A DNA stretch of 64,000 nucleotides from Bauldia sp963759235 (GCA_963759235.1 CAVWYO010000007.1:62001-126000); one strand, 5' to 3'; positions 19,093-27,291 are shown, counted from the stretch's first letter. The notes: generated by a model not told the origin, from the letters alone. Made by a program: numbers and translations.

Positions 19093-19290
19093 ATGATCGG
19101 CGTGTCTCTCTTGATCGTTGCGGCGACTGCGTTGCTTGGACTGGCCGTTCGTCGCGCGTGGGGCGTCGAGACGCGCATCACCGGGACCGCCGAGCATCGT
19201 TGGCGGCGACACGATTGATCTCGGCCCGGTGCGCATCCGACTGCATGGCATTGACGCGCCCGAGAGGCACAGGCGCCTCGGTTTCAGTCT
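19093..19290 (+). pseudogene. Thermonuclease-like (SNase) protein, N-terminal remnant
   Basis: Starts MIGVSLLIVAATALLGLAVR, a signal-anchor helix, then ITGTA. After a one-base shift the next frame continues IVGGDTIDLGPVRIRLHGID, then APERHRR. This is the beginning of a staphylococcal-nuclease-type domain, whose first catalytic Arg and Asp lie in IRLHGIDAPE. The rest of the fold (about 80 residues) is gone; the zinc-ribbon gene on the other strand follows at once. Confidence 0.65.
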
Positions 19291-19640
19291 GATCGAAGCG
19301 AAGCGTCATCTGGAGGCTCTCCCCGACCGTTCGCGCAGCCAGCGGGGAACGTCTGCCAACCGCCAAGCGCACCCACCCAACTCGGAATTTGGAGGGTCGC
19401 GCCGCGAGTGCCGCAGCGACGGCAGTGCGCAGACCGGCGGATGACGTTGCTCGATGCTTCGGGTCCCCACCGGATGACGCACGGGACGAGGGCCATCGGC
19501 GCCCGATGCCGGCAATTCTCGCAGAACACCCACACCCAGCAGGTTATGCGCCGGAGGTCGGCGATCGTCGGGATCGGACCCGATGGGTCGCGCGCCCTCC
19601 GCTTTGGCGGATCATCCCGGGGATCTCGGCGACCTCGCAT
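19284..19640 (-). CDS. Small zinc-ribbon-like hypothetical protein (118 aa), copy 1
   Basis: The protein begins MRGRRDPRDDPPKRRARD and contains WVWVFCENCRH, then, after the block APMALVPCVIRWGPEASSNV, a second pair in AHCRRCGTRGATLQ, then PSWVG and GWQTFP. Two CxxC pairs about 40 residues apart suggest one structural zinc site. I recognise the pattern as a conserved alphaproteobacterial hypothetical family without a known function. The ATG at 19640 is preferred over the TTG one codon upstream because the second copy (39057) starts at the same methionine. DNA just upstream is also conserved between the two copies (GGAAACAATTCC, then CATCCTCGC), so promoter and gene were duplicated together. 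Confidence 0.7.
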   Translation of the reverse strand: MRGRRDPRDDPPKRRARDPSGPIPTIADLRRITCWVWVFCENCRHRAPMALVPCVIRWGPEASSNVIRRSAHCRRCGTRGATLQIPSWVGALGGWQTFPAGCANGRGEPPDDASLRSD

Positions 19641-19739
19641 CAAGCGAGGATGCGCTAGGAATTGTTTCCGCGCAACCAGACTGTGCCGGGGTGCTGGGCA
19701 GCTTCGGTCTTTGGCCTCGGCAAAGTGGGACGTTCGGAT

Positions 19740-20138
19740 TCAAGCTCCGTTCGCCTTCAGTTCAAGGTATGGCGCCAGTTCGGTATTGAGGACGTGCAGC
19801 CGGGCGATGAGTTCCTCGTCGGTCATCTGGGTGACGTCCCTGACCGCGACCTCGTGAGTCTGGGGGGATTCGCGCCAGCCGCCGCGGGTCTTCATCCAGA
19901 AGATGGCGGCGGTGACGCATTGCGGGCCATCGGTGGTCGCCTTGCGGAACAGGAACTCGGCCACCTTGGCCGTCGCCTTGATCTGGCCGGTATCGAGTTC
20001 TTCCCGATAATGCTTGCGAAGCGTCTTCGGATCGATCGCAAGGACGCGAGCGACGTCGCGTTCCGGCACGCCATAGGCGGCCATCGCCTCGACCTGCCGG
20101 CGGCTGGTCGGATCGGGGATGTGGGCGCGTCGGCCCAT
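19740..20138 (-). CDS. Phage-type helix-turn-helix protein (terminase small-subunit-like), paralogue B
   Basis: From MGRRAHIPDPTSRRQ this 132-residue protein has a helix-turn-helix (VEAMAAYGVPERDVARVLAIDPKTLRKHYREEL), then TGQIKATAKVAEFLFRKAT and AAIFWMKTRGGWRE. It is closely similar to the protein encoded immediately upstream (20140-20607); the two are separated by one base. In related bacteria such proteins precede phage terminase and ParB-methylase genes and may act as small terminase subunits; that is family knowledge, not proven here. The start at 20138 is chosen by alignment with the paralogue. The C-termini diverge fully after the shared tryptophan-rich block. Confidence 0.7.
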   Translation of the reverse strand: MGRRAHIPDPTSRRQVEAMAAYGVPERDVARVLAIDPKTLRKHYREELDTGQIKATAKVAEFLFRKATTDGPQCVTAAIFWMKTRGGWRESPQTHEVAVRDVTQMTDEELIARLHVLNTELAPYLELKANGA

Positions 20139-20139
20139 G

Positions 20140-20607
20140 TCAGGCCTCGACTGCCGATGGTTCGTTGGTCCCGGGACCGGCTCCATGGAGCAGTCTGGCT
20201 GTCTCACGTTGCAGCGCGGGCTGTTCGATCCGGCCCTCCGCCAGCGCCGCCAGGATGGCCTTGGCGAGTTCCCGCCGGCTGGGCTCGTTCACTTCGATCG
20301 GCTCGCCGTCCCGGCCACTGACCTCATGCACGCTGGTCTCCTTCCAGCCGGCCCGGGTCTTCAGCCAGAAGATGGCCGCCGTCACCGACTGCGCCCCGTC
20401 ACCCAGGGCCTTGCGGTAGAGGCTCTCGGCAATCTTGCTGTTGGCCTTGATCTGACCGGTGTCGAGCTCCTGGCGGTAGTGCTTCCTGAGGGTCTTCGGG
20501 TCGATGCTGAGCACCCTGGCGATATCGGCCTCCGGCACGCCATAGGCGGCCATCGCCTCGACCTGGCGCCGGAAGACGGGATCGGGCTGGTGGGCGCGGC
20601 GTCCCAT
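20140..20607 (-). CDS. Phage-type helix-turn-helix protein (terminase small-subunit-like), paralogue A
   Basis: A 155-residue protein beginning MGRRAHQPDPVFRRQVEAMA with HTH core YGVPEADIARVLSIDPKTLR, followed by KANSKIAESLYRKAL and AAIFWLKTRAGWKE. It has a longer, polar C-terminal tail than paralogue B. It starts 3 bp after the stop of the 151-residue hypothetical gene upstream and ends 1 bp before paralogue B, so the four genes from the methylase onward form one minus-strand operon. A tandem duplication of a DNA-binding subunit is the simplest reading. Confidence 0.72.
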   Translation of the reverse strand: MGRRAHQPDPVFRRQVEAMAAYGVPEADIARVLSIDPKTLRKHYRQELDTGQIKANSKIAESLYRKALGDGAQSVTAAIFWLKTRAGWKETSVHEVSGRDGEPIEVNEPSRRELAKAILAALAEGRIEQPALQRETARLLHGAGPGTNEPSAVEA

Positions 20608-20610
20608 AGG

Positions 20611-21066
20611 TCAGGCCTCCTCCCGGGCCGGCCGCCGAACCGGTTCCTCGGGGGAGCGCCGGGAGGCGACAACCCTCTCTCCGCCAGCGCGTTGGAGCGC
20701 GCCGGCGGGTACCTTTAGCGTTCCGCCCCGAATAACGCCTCCTTGGTAAAGGCTGGGAGGACGGAGGCGGGTCCTGTCGTCAGCCGACATCGGCAAATGC
20801 GGCTCAATCGACAGCCCGCCATGGTCGCGCTCAATCGTCCGCAGCTTTGCCGCCTTCTCGATGTCGAGGATCATCCGTGGCCGGCCGTTCCGGAAGTCGA
20901 CCGTCCGGAACTTGCCGGTGAGCCCACGGGTTTGAAGCACGCGGGCCGCCTCGTACTCCGGATCGCGGGACTGGTGCACGATCACCTCGCCGTCGAGGAT
21001 GACGTCATAGCGGTCGCCGACGGTTTCGACCCACTCCGGCCTCAGCTGAACGTCGATAGCCGTCAC
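20611..21066 (-). CDS. Phage-module hypothetical protein (151 aa)
   Basis: The N-terminal half (RYDVILDGEVIVHQSRDPEY, then EAARVLQTRGLTGKFR and RPRMILDIEKAAKL) has the look of a conserved small phage-module protein found beside ParB-methylase genes. GTG start at 21066 overlaps the end of the methylase pseudogene by four bases (GTGA). The C-terminal about 55 residues are Arg-rich and low in complexity and include the 57-bp repeat shared with 10846-10902, so the last third may be a foreign extension acquired when the original stop was lost. I cannot assign a function. Confidence 0.6.
   Translation of the reverse strand: MTAIDVQLRPEWVETVGDRYDVILDGEVIVHQSRDPEYEAARVLQTRGLTGKFRTVDFRNGRPRMILDIEKAAKLRTIERDHGGLSIEPHLPMSADDRTRLRPPSLYQGGVIRGGTLKVPAGALQRAGGERVVASRRSPEEPVRRPAREEA
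20737..20793 (-). repeat. 57-bp dispersed repeat, copy 2
   Basis: Reverse-complement match to 10846-10902 with about ten differences. It lies in the distal part of the 151-residue phage-module gene. Confidence 0.55.
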
Positions 21067-22496
21067 GGCAGACCTCCGAGTGGCGCCAAGAGCGAGCCGG
21101 CTTCGCAGCCCACAGCCCGATCGGCATCTTTATGGCTATCTCGCCTGGCGTCTTCCGGCGCCGCGGCTCCGCCTGCCTCCGGACGGGGGCGGCAGCTTCC
21201 TCGGACGGGCGGCGGTCGGCCGACACTTCCACGAAGGTCCGGCCGTCGCCTTCGAGGACCGCCTGTCTCCCCGGTGAACGCCTGCCAGCGGCGGATCGGC
21301 GACATCGACATAGGCCGGGTTGAGCTCGATCGCATGGCAGGACCCGGCCGGTCATCTCGGCGGCGATGATGGTGGTGCCGGAGCCGGAGAACGGCTCGTA
21401 CACCGCCTGGCCGGGCGAGGAGTTGTTCTCGATCGGCCGCTTCATGCACTCGACCGGCTTCTCGGTGCCGTGGCCGGTGTCGTTCCGGCGGTGCGGGATC
21501 TGCCAGACCGTGGTCTGGTTCCGGCCGCCCGCCCAGTGGCCGGTCTTGCCCTTGCGGACGGCATAGAACATCGGCTCATGGGCAAGTGATAGTCGCCCCG
21601 GCCGATCACCAGCCGCATCTTGTCCCAGATGATCTGCGAGCGGATGGCGAAGCCGGCGGCTTCAAGGCTCTCCGCGACCGTGGCGCCATGCAGGGCGCCG
21701 TGCCAGACATAGGCGACATCGCCGGGGAAGAGGGCCCAGGCCTCCCGCCAGTCGGCGCGGTCGTCGTTGAGGACCTTGCCCCTGGCGACGGTGCCGCCGT
21801 CGGCCAGCCCGGCGCTCTCCCGCCAGGCCGGGTCGTAGTTCACCCCGTAGGGCGGATCGGTGACCATGAGGTGGGGGCGGACGCCGTCGAGGGCCAGGGC
21901 GACATCGTCCGCATCGGTGCTGTCGCCGCAGACCAGCCGGTGCTTGCCGAGCAGCCAGACATCGCCCGGCCCGGTGACCGGCTCGGCTGGACCTCGGGCA
22001 CGTCGTCCGGATCGGTGAGGCCGGGATTGCCGAGGTTGAGCAGGCCCGCCAGCTCGTCGTCGCCGAAGCCGGTCAGGGACAGGTCGAAGCCGAGCGCGTC
22101 GAGGTCGCCGAGTTCCAGGGCCAGCAGGTCCCTGTCCCAGCCGGCGTTCAGGGCGAGCTTGTTGTCGGCGATGATGTAGGCGCGCTTCTCCGCCTCGCTC
22201 ATGCCGGCGAGCTCGATCACCGGCACCTCGTCCATGCCGAGCTTGCGGGCCGCCAGCAGCCGGCCATGCCCGGCGATGACCCCGTTCTCGCCGTCGACCA
22301 GGATCGGGTTGGTCCAGCCGAACGCCCGGATCGAGGCGGCGATCTCCGCCACCTGCGCGTCGGAATGGGTCCGGGCGTTCTTCGCATACGGGATCAGATC
22401 GCCGATCGGGCGGTAGATCACGGCCAGGTGCCGATCCTTCCCGTCCTTCGGGCCCCTGCCGCGCCCGGTCGATCCCGGATCAGCGCGGTCCATCAT
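21063..22496 (-). pseudogene. ParB/Srx-domain DNA adenine methyltransferase, multiply frameshifted
   Basis: The first about 165 residues are a ParB-like nuclease domain (IPYAKNARTHSDAQVAEIAASI, then VIAGHGRLLAARKLGMDEVP). After a shift at about 21985 another frame gives the methylase part: LGKHRLVCGDSTD and VTDPPYGVNYD with the catalytic DPPY. After a further shift at about 21575 come FYAVRKGKTGHWAGGRNQTT and the AdoMet-binding FSGSGTTIIAAEMTGR. More shifts occur near 21350-21250 before the stop at 21063. The order (ParB, DPPY, then the glycine-rich loop) is that of beta-class phage-module methylases and matches the intact homologue at 53481-54836. Four or more indels make it non-functional as read. 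Confidence 0.82.
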
Positions 22497-22631
22497 GCCA
22501 CGTCCTCTGGTTCGGTGATTTCGGCGGCGTTAATCGACGCGATGGCGGCGGATTCTTCGCGGGAGAGCACCGGAGGGGCGTCAGATACCAGCCGGGGCGC
22601 CGTCGCCGCTCCCTGCGCCCGAAAGCGCCCA

Positions 22632-22952
22632 TTAACGCCGGCGGCAATCAGCCTGGTGCGAGCGCTCCTCGGTCAGCGTGCGGCGCTTCCGCAACAGGAG
22701 GGCGTCACGGATCAGGGCGGCCTCCTCTGGTGTCGGCAGGGCGAAAAGCCGGAGACAGCCTTCGTCGTCACCGTCCTGGGTGACGGTCATGAAGGCCAGG
22801 CGCCGCTTGATCATCGTCCAGTGGCGGGTGGACCGGGCGACGACGTAGGCGCCCCAGGTCTTGCCGTCGCCCCAGGTATGGATGGCGCCGCGCCGGCCGC
22901 CGATGATCCACCATCCGGCATTCGTCCCGTCGCAACTGCGAGGGAGACGCAT
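22632..22952 (-). CDS. Phage-module hypothetical protein (106 aa), possible N-terminal frameshift
   Basis: The core GWWIIGGRRGAIHTWGDGKT, then KRRLAFMTVTQDGDDEGCLR and LPTPEEAALIRDALLLRKRR, is a conserved unit I have seen next to ParB-methylase genes in alphaproteobacterial prophage-like loci; the function is unknown. The ATG at 22952 gives a plausible start. The adjacent frame from 23037 (MTGLTYRDREEERDDRRQQE) ends in LRRDECR and then diverges, so the original protein may have been about 30 residues longer, joined by a shift near 22925. The C-terminal end is Arg-rich. Confidence 0.55.
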   Translation of the reverse strand: MRLPRSCDGTNAGWWIIGGRRGAIHTWGDGKTWGAYVVARSTRHWTMIKRRLAFMTVTQDGDDEGCLRLFALPTPEEAALIRDALLLRKRRTLTEERSHQADCRRR

Positions 22953-23027
22953 CGAGGGCGGCGAGCAGCCGCTCCTGCTGCCGCCGGTCGTCCCGCTCTT
23001 CTTCCCGGTCGCGGTAGGTGAGCCCGG

Positions 23028-23222
23028 TCATCCGCATCCCTTGATCGATGCGGCGATCTCCACCACCCGCAAATCCGGGTGCGTGCGTGCATTCCTCGCA
23101 TAGGGGATCAGCCGGTCGAGCGACCGGTACTCAACCTCTAGCAGATGGTGTTGATCCCTGCCCATCGTCGGTTCCGCTGAATCGAAAGCGTCTTCGATTC
23201 TAGCGTTCCGGCTATCAGTCAT
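23028..23222 (-). pseudogene. N-terminal fragment of a ParB-domain protein
   Basis: The product begins MTDSRNARIEDAFDS and contains LDRLIPYARNARTHPDLRVV, then EIAASIK, the opening of a ParB/Srx domain. It stops after GCG where intact homologues continue with FGWTNPILVD. The stop overlaps the putative upstream start of the next gene. It is the remains of a second ParB-methylase gene at the head of the same module. Confidence 0.6.
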
Positions 23223-23332
23223 CTACGCGACGGGACCGCGAAGCACTGCGCTCCTTTGCGACCGGCGTCGGAAAAACGACCATACCAGCACCAGACCACT
23301 GCCTGGCTCGGGCCGCTGCGCGGCTCATACCG

Positions 23333-23363
23333 ATGACGCTTGTGACGGATGTGACGCGTTCTT
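23333..23363 (+). repeat. Partial copy (left arm only) of the ATGACG dispersed palindromic repeat
   Basis: ATGACGCTTGTGACGGATGT and the following GACGCGTTCTT match the left arm of the full copies at 24409 and 25915. No right arm follows. It lies just beyond the 3' end of the NDUFA9-like gene. Confidence 0.6.
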
Positions 23364-23373
23364 CAGCAGACGG

Positions 23374-24300
23374 TCAGGATTGCGCCTGGATGACGCGGAT
23401 CACCTCATCGACATCCCGGGGCTCGACACCGAGATCGGCCAGCCCGGGCAGGTCCGGGGCGGCGACATTGTCGATCCGCATCAGGTCGACCTGGTTGCGG
23501 GCAAGCGGCGCGCCCGGCAGCCGTTCACCGACGAAGGCCATCGCATCCCAAGCCGGGAACGGCACGGGCACCAGCGTGATTCGCCTGCCGAGCGCGCTGG
23601 CGACTTCCCGAAGCAGATCCCGGTACGGGTAGACCCTCGGCCCTGCGAACTCCAGGATGGAGCCGATCTTGGCTCGTTCGTCACCGATTAGCCGGGCCAC
23701 GCCTTCCGCGACATCCTCGACGTAGACAGGCTGAAGCTTCGTCTCACCGCTGCCAAAAAGCGGACACACCGGCAAGCGCACCATCTTCATCAGCGCCGAG
23801 AGAAATGCATCGTCCGGACCGATCATGACCGCGGAGCGCACCACCATTGCTTCCGGGAAAGCACTTCGGACGGCATCTTCGCCGCGGCCCCGCGAACGGA
23901 TGTAGGCTAACTCCGACCTGGCATCGGATCCGATGCCCGAGATGAGGACGAAGGTCCTGCAGCCTGCTTCGCGCGACGCCTCGGCGAGGTCCGCGGCCGC
24001 CTCGAGGTGCACACGCTCGAACGTCATCTCGCCTTGCTCAACATAGAGGCTGACCGCGTTCACGACGGCATTGGACCCGGCCACCGCCTCCGCCATAGAC
24101 GATCGGTTCGTGATGTCGGCCTCAACCGTCTCCAGCATCCTCGTCCCGGCCGGGGCCATCACCCCCTTGTCCGGATGACGCGATGCCACGCGGACTCTCA
24201 ATCCTCTAGCCAGGAGATGCGCGACGATCCGTCGGCCAACGAAGCCGGTGCCGCCAAACACCGTCACGGTCCTGCTGGTCTGTTCTGGAGCCGGGCTCAT
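23374..24300 (-). CDS. NDUFA9-like NAD(P)-binding protein (atypical SDR)
   Basis: A 308-residue protein with the nucleotide-binding motif VTVFGGTGFVGRRIV at about residues 12-26, then VADITNRSSM-type spacing (EADITNRSSMAEAVAGSNAV), FVLISGIGSDARS with the Ser of atypical SDRs, and the C-terminal blocks SGETKLQPVYVEDVAEG and EFAGPRVYPYRDLLREVA. This is the pattern of complex I NDUFA9-like or TMLP-type epimerases in alphaproteobacteria, in which the protein binds NADPH and stabilises complex I or has an unknown redox role. No YxxxK catalytic pair is obvious. Complete, with a short intergenic region upstream carrying no recognisable site. The gene is flanked on both sides by copies of the ATGACG repeat. 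Confidence 0.78.
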   Translation of the reverse strand: MSPAPEQTSRTVTVFGGTGFVGRRIVAHLLARGLRVRVASRHPDKGVMAPAGTRMLETVEADITNRSSMAEAVAGSNAVVNAVSLYVEQGEMTFERVHLEAAADLAEASREAGCRTFVLISGIGSDARSELAYIRSRGRGEDAVRSAFPEAMVVRSAVMIGPDDAFLSALMKMVRLPVCPLFGSGETKLQPVYVEDVAEGVARLIGDERAKIGSILEFAGPRVYPYRDLLREVASALGRRITLVPVPFPAWDAMAFVGERLPGAPLARNQVDLMRIDNVAAPDLPGLADLGVEPRDVDEVIRVIQAQS

Positions 24301-24408
24301 CGGGGGGCACCCCTATCGGAGGCAAAAATCATGACCGCTATTAGACGAACCCGTGGTGGCTTGGCCGGTTCCTCCAACCCATCCCGACATTGCCTCTGCC
24401 GATGGAAC

Positions 24409-24517
24409 ATGACGCATGTGACGGATGTGACGCATTCGTCCCTCTGCCGCTTCAGTCCGCTGTCGGTCGAACAGAACCAGATGCCGAACAATTCGTCATA
24501 TGCGTCACATCCGTCAT
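24409..24517. repeat. 109-bp dispersed palindromic repeat, full copy A
   Basis: Left arm ATGACGCATGTGACGGATGT followed by GACGCATTCGTC; right arm CGTCATATGCGTCACATCCG followed by TCAT. The arms are inverted relative to each other, so the unit can fold into a long hairpin. Between them is a CAGATGCCGAACAATTCGTC segment also present in copy B. No reading frame. Confidence 0.7.
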
Positions 24518-24613
24518 CGCTGCAGCCGACCGATCCTCGACTGCATGTGCGCCAATTTGCACGTTCGGGGGCTGGGCGGGTGTGCGCATCCACCGAATCA
24601 ACTCTGGGTTTTA

Positions 24614-24688
24614 ATGACGCTTGTGACGGATGTTTCCGACCCTTTGCTTTTTGTGTCCGACAATCCGTCATAAGTGTCCCTTCCGTCT
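24614..24688. repeat. Shortened copy of the ATGACG palindromic repeat
   Basis: ATGACGCTTGTGACGGATGT at the left and CCGTCATAAGTGTCCCTTCC at the right, with a spacer of about 36 bp instead of the usual about 65 bp. It lies upstream of the DUF3489 gene. Confidence 0.55.
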
Positions 24689-24850
24689 CGCTGCGATCGA
24701 AACGCGGTGCTCGGGACTTGAACTCCGCCGTATTCAGAGCATCAGTGCTCCTTGCCCGGCGGCACGGATTTCCATCGGTCCGGCCTGAGCACGGGCCCTC
24801 CGGTCGTAGGAGAGGCGATCGTCGCCCTCCGCGAACCAGGAGGACTTCCC

Positions 24851-25303
24851 ATGACTGACGAGACCAGCAAGACCAGCACGGAAGCGACCGGACCAGCCGT
24901 CAAAGCGGCTCCCGCGACGAAGGCCGCACAGGGCCAACGCGGCGGCAAGGGCGGCGGAGGCGGGGCGAAGGCCGCCAAGGCCGCTAAGAATCCGGCACCG
25001 GCCGCGACAAAGGCCACGGTCGGCAAGACGTCCAAGGCTGGCAAGGCGACCGGCACGAAGGCGCCGAAGGCGAAGGCTACGGGCGAACCGCGCAAGCCGC
25101 GGACCGGCACCAAGCAGAACAAGCTCATCGCAATGCTGCGCCGGCCCGAGGGCCTCACCGTTGAGGAGGCAGTCAGCGCTTTCGGCTGGCAGGCGCACAC
25201 CGTCCGCGGCGCCCTCTACGGCTCACTCAAGAAGAAGCTCGGCCCCGACGTCACGTCGGAGAAGATCGAGGGCAGGGGCCGCGTCTACCGCATTCCTGCC
25301 TGA
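24851..25303 (+). CDS. DUF3489 domain protein with histone-like Ala/Lys tail
   Basis: Residues about 1-85 are almost only Ala, Lys, Gly, Thr and Pro (many AAKAAK-like runs), resembling histone H1-type tails. Residues about 85-150 are the DUF3489 module: TKQNKLIAMLRRPEGLTVEE, then FGWQAHTVRGALYGSLKKKL and EKIEGRGRVYRI, a winged-helix-like DNA-binding fold. Start chosen at the ATG at 24851 with AGGAGG 7-12 bases upstream; an in-frame earlier start has no such site. These proteins are common beside phage-type and plasmid-type genes in alphaproteobacteria and probably bind DNA; the function is not established. Confidence 0.8.
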   Translation: MTDETSKTSTEATGPAVKAAPATKAAQGQRGGKGGGGGAKAAKAAKNPAPAATKATVGKTSKAGKATGTKAPKAKATGEPRKPRTGTKQNKLIAMLRRPEGLTVEEAVSAFGWQAHTVRGALYGSLKKKLGPDVTSEKIEGRGRVYRIPA

Positions 25304-25407
25304 CAGACGCCGAGAGAAAGAAACGGGGCCGTCGCCCTGATGGCGGCGGCTCCTTTCGGCGGCATCGGAGAGATGCACATTGTGGCAGGCACGGTCGCCC
25401 GCACCAC

Positions 25408-25773
25408 CTACTTCGCGGTGAGGAAGTCCTCGCGGCTGTTGCCTTCGGCCTCGAGAGCTGTCAGCCACCGCGGCGCCCGGCCACGACCGGTCCAGGTCTC
25501 GCCGTTCGGCCCCCGGTACTTGGCGGCGCGGGCCGCCTTCCTGGCAGGGCGACGAGCGGTCTTGCCCCGTCGCGGCTTGCGACGCGGCTGGGCCGAGGCC
25601 CCGGGCTTCTCTGGCGCCTTTGCCGTACCTGCCTCCAGCTCCGACAGCGCCTCGATCTGTCTCTGAAGGACCGTCCGTTCGGTTTCGACCTTGCGCGACA
25701 GTTCCGCCTGGACCCTGTCGCGAAGCTTCACGAGATCGTCGACAGACATGTTCTTCAGATTGAGCCGGGCCAC
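25408..25773 (-). CDS. H-NS family (HvrA-type) nucleoid-associated protein
   Basis: An N-terminal coiled-coil region (MSVDDLVKLRDRVQAELSRK, then LQRQIEALSELE) is followed by a basic linker (RKPRRGKTARRPARKAARAA) and the H-NS C-terminal DNA-binding motif KYRGPNGETWTGRGRAPRW, which fits AT-rich minor grooves. The GTG at 25773 is chosen since GGAGA lies ten bases upstream and the family usually starts M-x-R/K-L-x-L; an ATG six codons further upstream is also possible. H-NS proteins silence horizontally acquired DNA, and this gene lies within such a region. About 121 residues, complete. Confidence 0.82.
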   Translation of the reverse strand: MARLNLKNMSVDDLVKLRDRVQAELSRKVETERTVLQRQIEALSELEAGTAKAPEKPGASAQPRRKPRRGKTARRPARKAARAAKYRGPNGETWTGRGRAPRWLTALEAEGNSREDFLTAK

Positions 25774-25914
25774 GATGCTTTTTCTCCACATTACGTTCGA
25801 TGGACGGGCGCTAATTAATGCCCGGCGTCCCAACCGACAAGCACGCGCCGATATAGACCAGAGCGGCGCATCGATTGCGATAACCATTGTCGGGCCGAGG
25901 TGGGGCCAATTCGG

Positions 25915-26024
25915 CATGACGTGTATGACGGATGTGACGCTTTCCTTCCCGATCGCCTCTGCACACCTTGTGCCGGATAAAACCAGGATGCCGAACGATC
26001 CGTCATAAGCGTCACATGCGTCAT
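25915..26024. repeat. 110-bp dispersed palindromic repeat, full copy B
   Basis: Left arm ATGACGTGTATGACGGATGT followed by GACGC; right arm CGTCATAAGCGTCACATGCG followed by TCAT; spacer contains CAGGATGCCGAACGATCCGTC, matching copy A. It sits upstream of the H-NS-type gene, between it and the small membrane-protein gene. Confidence 0.7.
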
Positions 26025-26062
26025 TGTCCGATGGCCGGTCGCTACGTATGCCGCTCCCTGGG

Positions 26063-26197
26063 CTACCACAGCATGGCGCCAGCCAGCAGAAGGGCGGCGA
26101 CGAGAACGAGTACGACGACAAGCGCCAGTCGTCCGGCCGCGCGGAGCCGGAAACGGCCGGCCTCCACCAACAGGAAGTCTCTCGGGATCTGGGTCAT
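26063..26197 (-). CDS. Small single-pass membrane protein (44 aa)
   Basis: ATG at 26197, AAGGG a few bases upstream. The product begins MTQIPRDFLLVEAGRFRLRA and continues with a hydrophobic stretch of about 23 residues (LALVVVLVLVAALLLAGAML) ending in W. The N-terminus is basic, so an N-in orientation is likely. I recall similar very small proteins in Hyphomicrobiales near phage-like genes, but no function. It is too short for routine gene finding but has a coherent start, topology and stop. Confidence 0.55.
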   Translation of the reverse strand: MTQIPRDFLLVEAGRFRLRAAGRLALVVVLVLVAALLLAGAMLW

Positions 26198-26293
26198 GGT
26201 GCAGCCCTTCCAGATAAGTCGCGAACGGACCCATTGTCGGGCAGTCCGGAGGAAGGGGGATAAGTTTGCGGGATATCCCCGCGCTCCTCGGCG

Positions 26294-26708
26294 TTAGCGC
26301 TCCTCGTAGGGGATGGCGTGGCCGGCGCGGATCATCTCCTCGTTGATGTTCCGACCGTCGAGATAGATTGTGCCGAGCCAGCGGCCGGAGGAGTCGTCCC
26401 GGTCGGCGCCGTCCGATCCCTTCACGGTCTCGATGATGATGGTCTCCCCGTGGATCAGCTCCCGGAGATACTTCGTCGCAGCCTCTCCTTCGGTCTTTGT
26501 CTCGCCTCGTACCTCCGGCGCGTCGATGATCGAGAAGCCGGATGCGCTGATTCCTGATCCAGACGTAGAAGCCGAGGTCGATGTCGACATCGATCGTGTC
26601 GCCGTCGACCACTCTCACCACCTCGGCCCGGTAGAGATAGGCGGGCTCGGTCGGACCGTGCTCGTCGGAAGCAGCCCCCGTGGCGCTCGCGACGGCAATG
26701 AGTACCAA
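26294..26708 (-). pseudogene. Thermonuclease-like (SNase) secreted nuclease, one frameshift
   Basis: The N-terminal part encodes a short hydrophobic leader (LIAVASATGAA) and AEVVRVVDGDTIDVDIDLGF, then QRIRLL. At about 26540 the frame shifts by one base, and the other frame continues IIDAPEVRGETKTEGEAATK, then LYL-type core, DSSGRWLGTIYLDGRNINEE and MIRAGHAIPYE. The SNase catalytic triad is represented by the Arg in IRLL, the Glu in APEVRGE and the Arg in SSGRWLG. One extra base therefore breaks an otherwise complete gene. The start is also uncertain: no ATG lies in frame and a TTG near 26711 is the best candidate. Confidence 0.72.
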
Positions 26709-26773
26709 GCAGGCGATTTGTGTTCGCCCGATCGGACGGACATCGTTGACTGCTCTGCGCCATGACGCCTCCC

Positions 26774-26877
26774 CCGGGGTCGCTTCCGACCCTGGCTCCG
26801 GGGTCGCTTCCGACCCTGGCTCCGGGGTCGATTTGTACCCCGGAAGCCTTGCGCATCCCCGGGGTCGGATTCGACCC
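26774..26877. repeat. Cluster of GGGTCG-N4-CGACCC palindromes
   Basis: Two identical 24-bp tandem units (26774-26797 and 26798-26821) each contain GGGTCGCTTCCGACCC. A third perfect palindrome, GGGTCGGATTCGACCC, is at 26862-26877, and an imperfect one (GGGTCGATTTGTACCC) at 26825-26840. Four dyads in 100 bp look like a multi-site operator or a small hairpin array. The cluster lies between the divergent nuclease pseudogene and the DUF6074-type gene. Confidence 0.65.
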
Positions 26878-27051
26878 TCCTATCTATATTTCGGCCCTGA
26901 CCTGCTCGTTCGAGCACCCTGTGACTGGGCCGATTTTCGGTCCCTCGGCGAAGACAAGGGTAGCAGAGCGAAAGGGACGGCGATTTCGGATTGGCGACCG
27001 CTGCGGCACAATATGGATATCATTCGACGCGCCCGCAGATCGGCTCCTCCG

Positions 27052-27291
27052 ATGCCGTGCACGATCATTCCCTTTCCTCTGTCTCGACGACGCGCGTTCG
27101 TCCGCCGCCATGCCCGGCTTTCGCCGGCGGCCGCCGATCGCCATCTCGCGACCCAGCTCCGCATTCAGTCCTCGGCGCTCCTGAGAAAGGGGATAGATGC
27201 AGAGACGGTCAAGTCGGAACGGGCGTCCCTGGCGGCGGCGGTGCACGCCGAGTTGGTCCGCATCGGTGCCGCGCGCGGAGGTGTGGCATGA
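27052..27291 (+). CDS. DUF6074 family small protein (79 aa)
   Basis: Starts MPCTIIPFPLSRRRAFVRRH and continues PAAADRHLATQLRIQSSALL, then RKGIDAETVKSE and an amphipathic C-terminal helix. The IPFPLxRRRAFV opening and HLAxQLRIQ block are diagnostic of DUF6074, small alphaproteobacterial proteins of unknown function often encoded in phage- or plasmid-like regions. An upstream in-frame ATG at 27013 would add 13 residues without family similarity. Stop overlaps the next gene's ATG by four bases (ATGA). Confidence 0.72.
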   Translation: MPCTIIPFPLSRRRAFVRRHARLSPAAADRHLATQLRIQSSALLRKGIDAETVKSERASLAAAVHAELVRIGAARGGVA

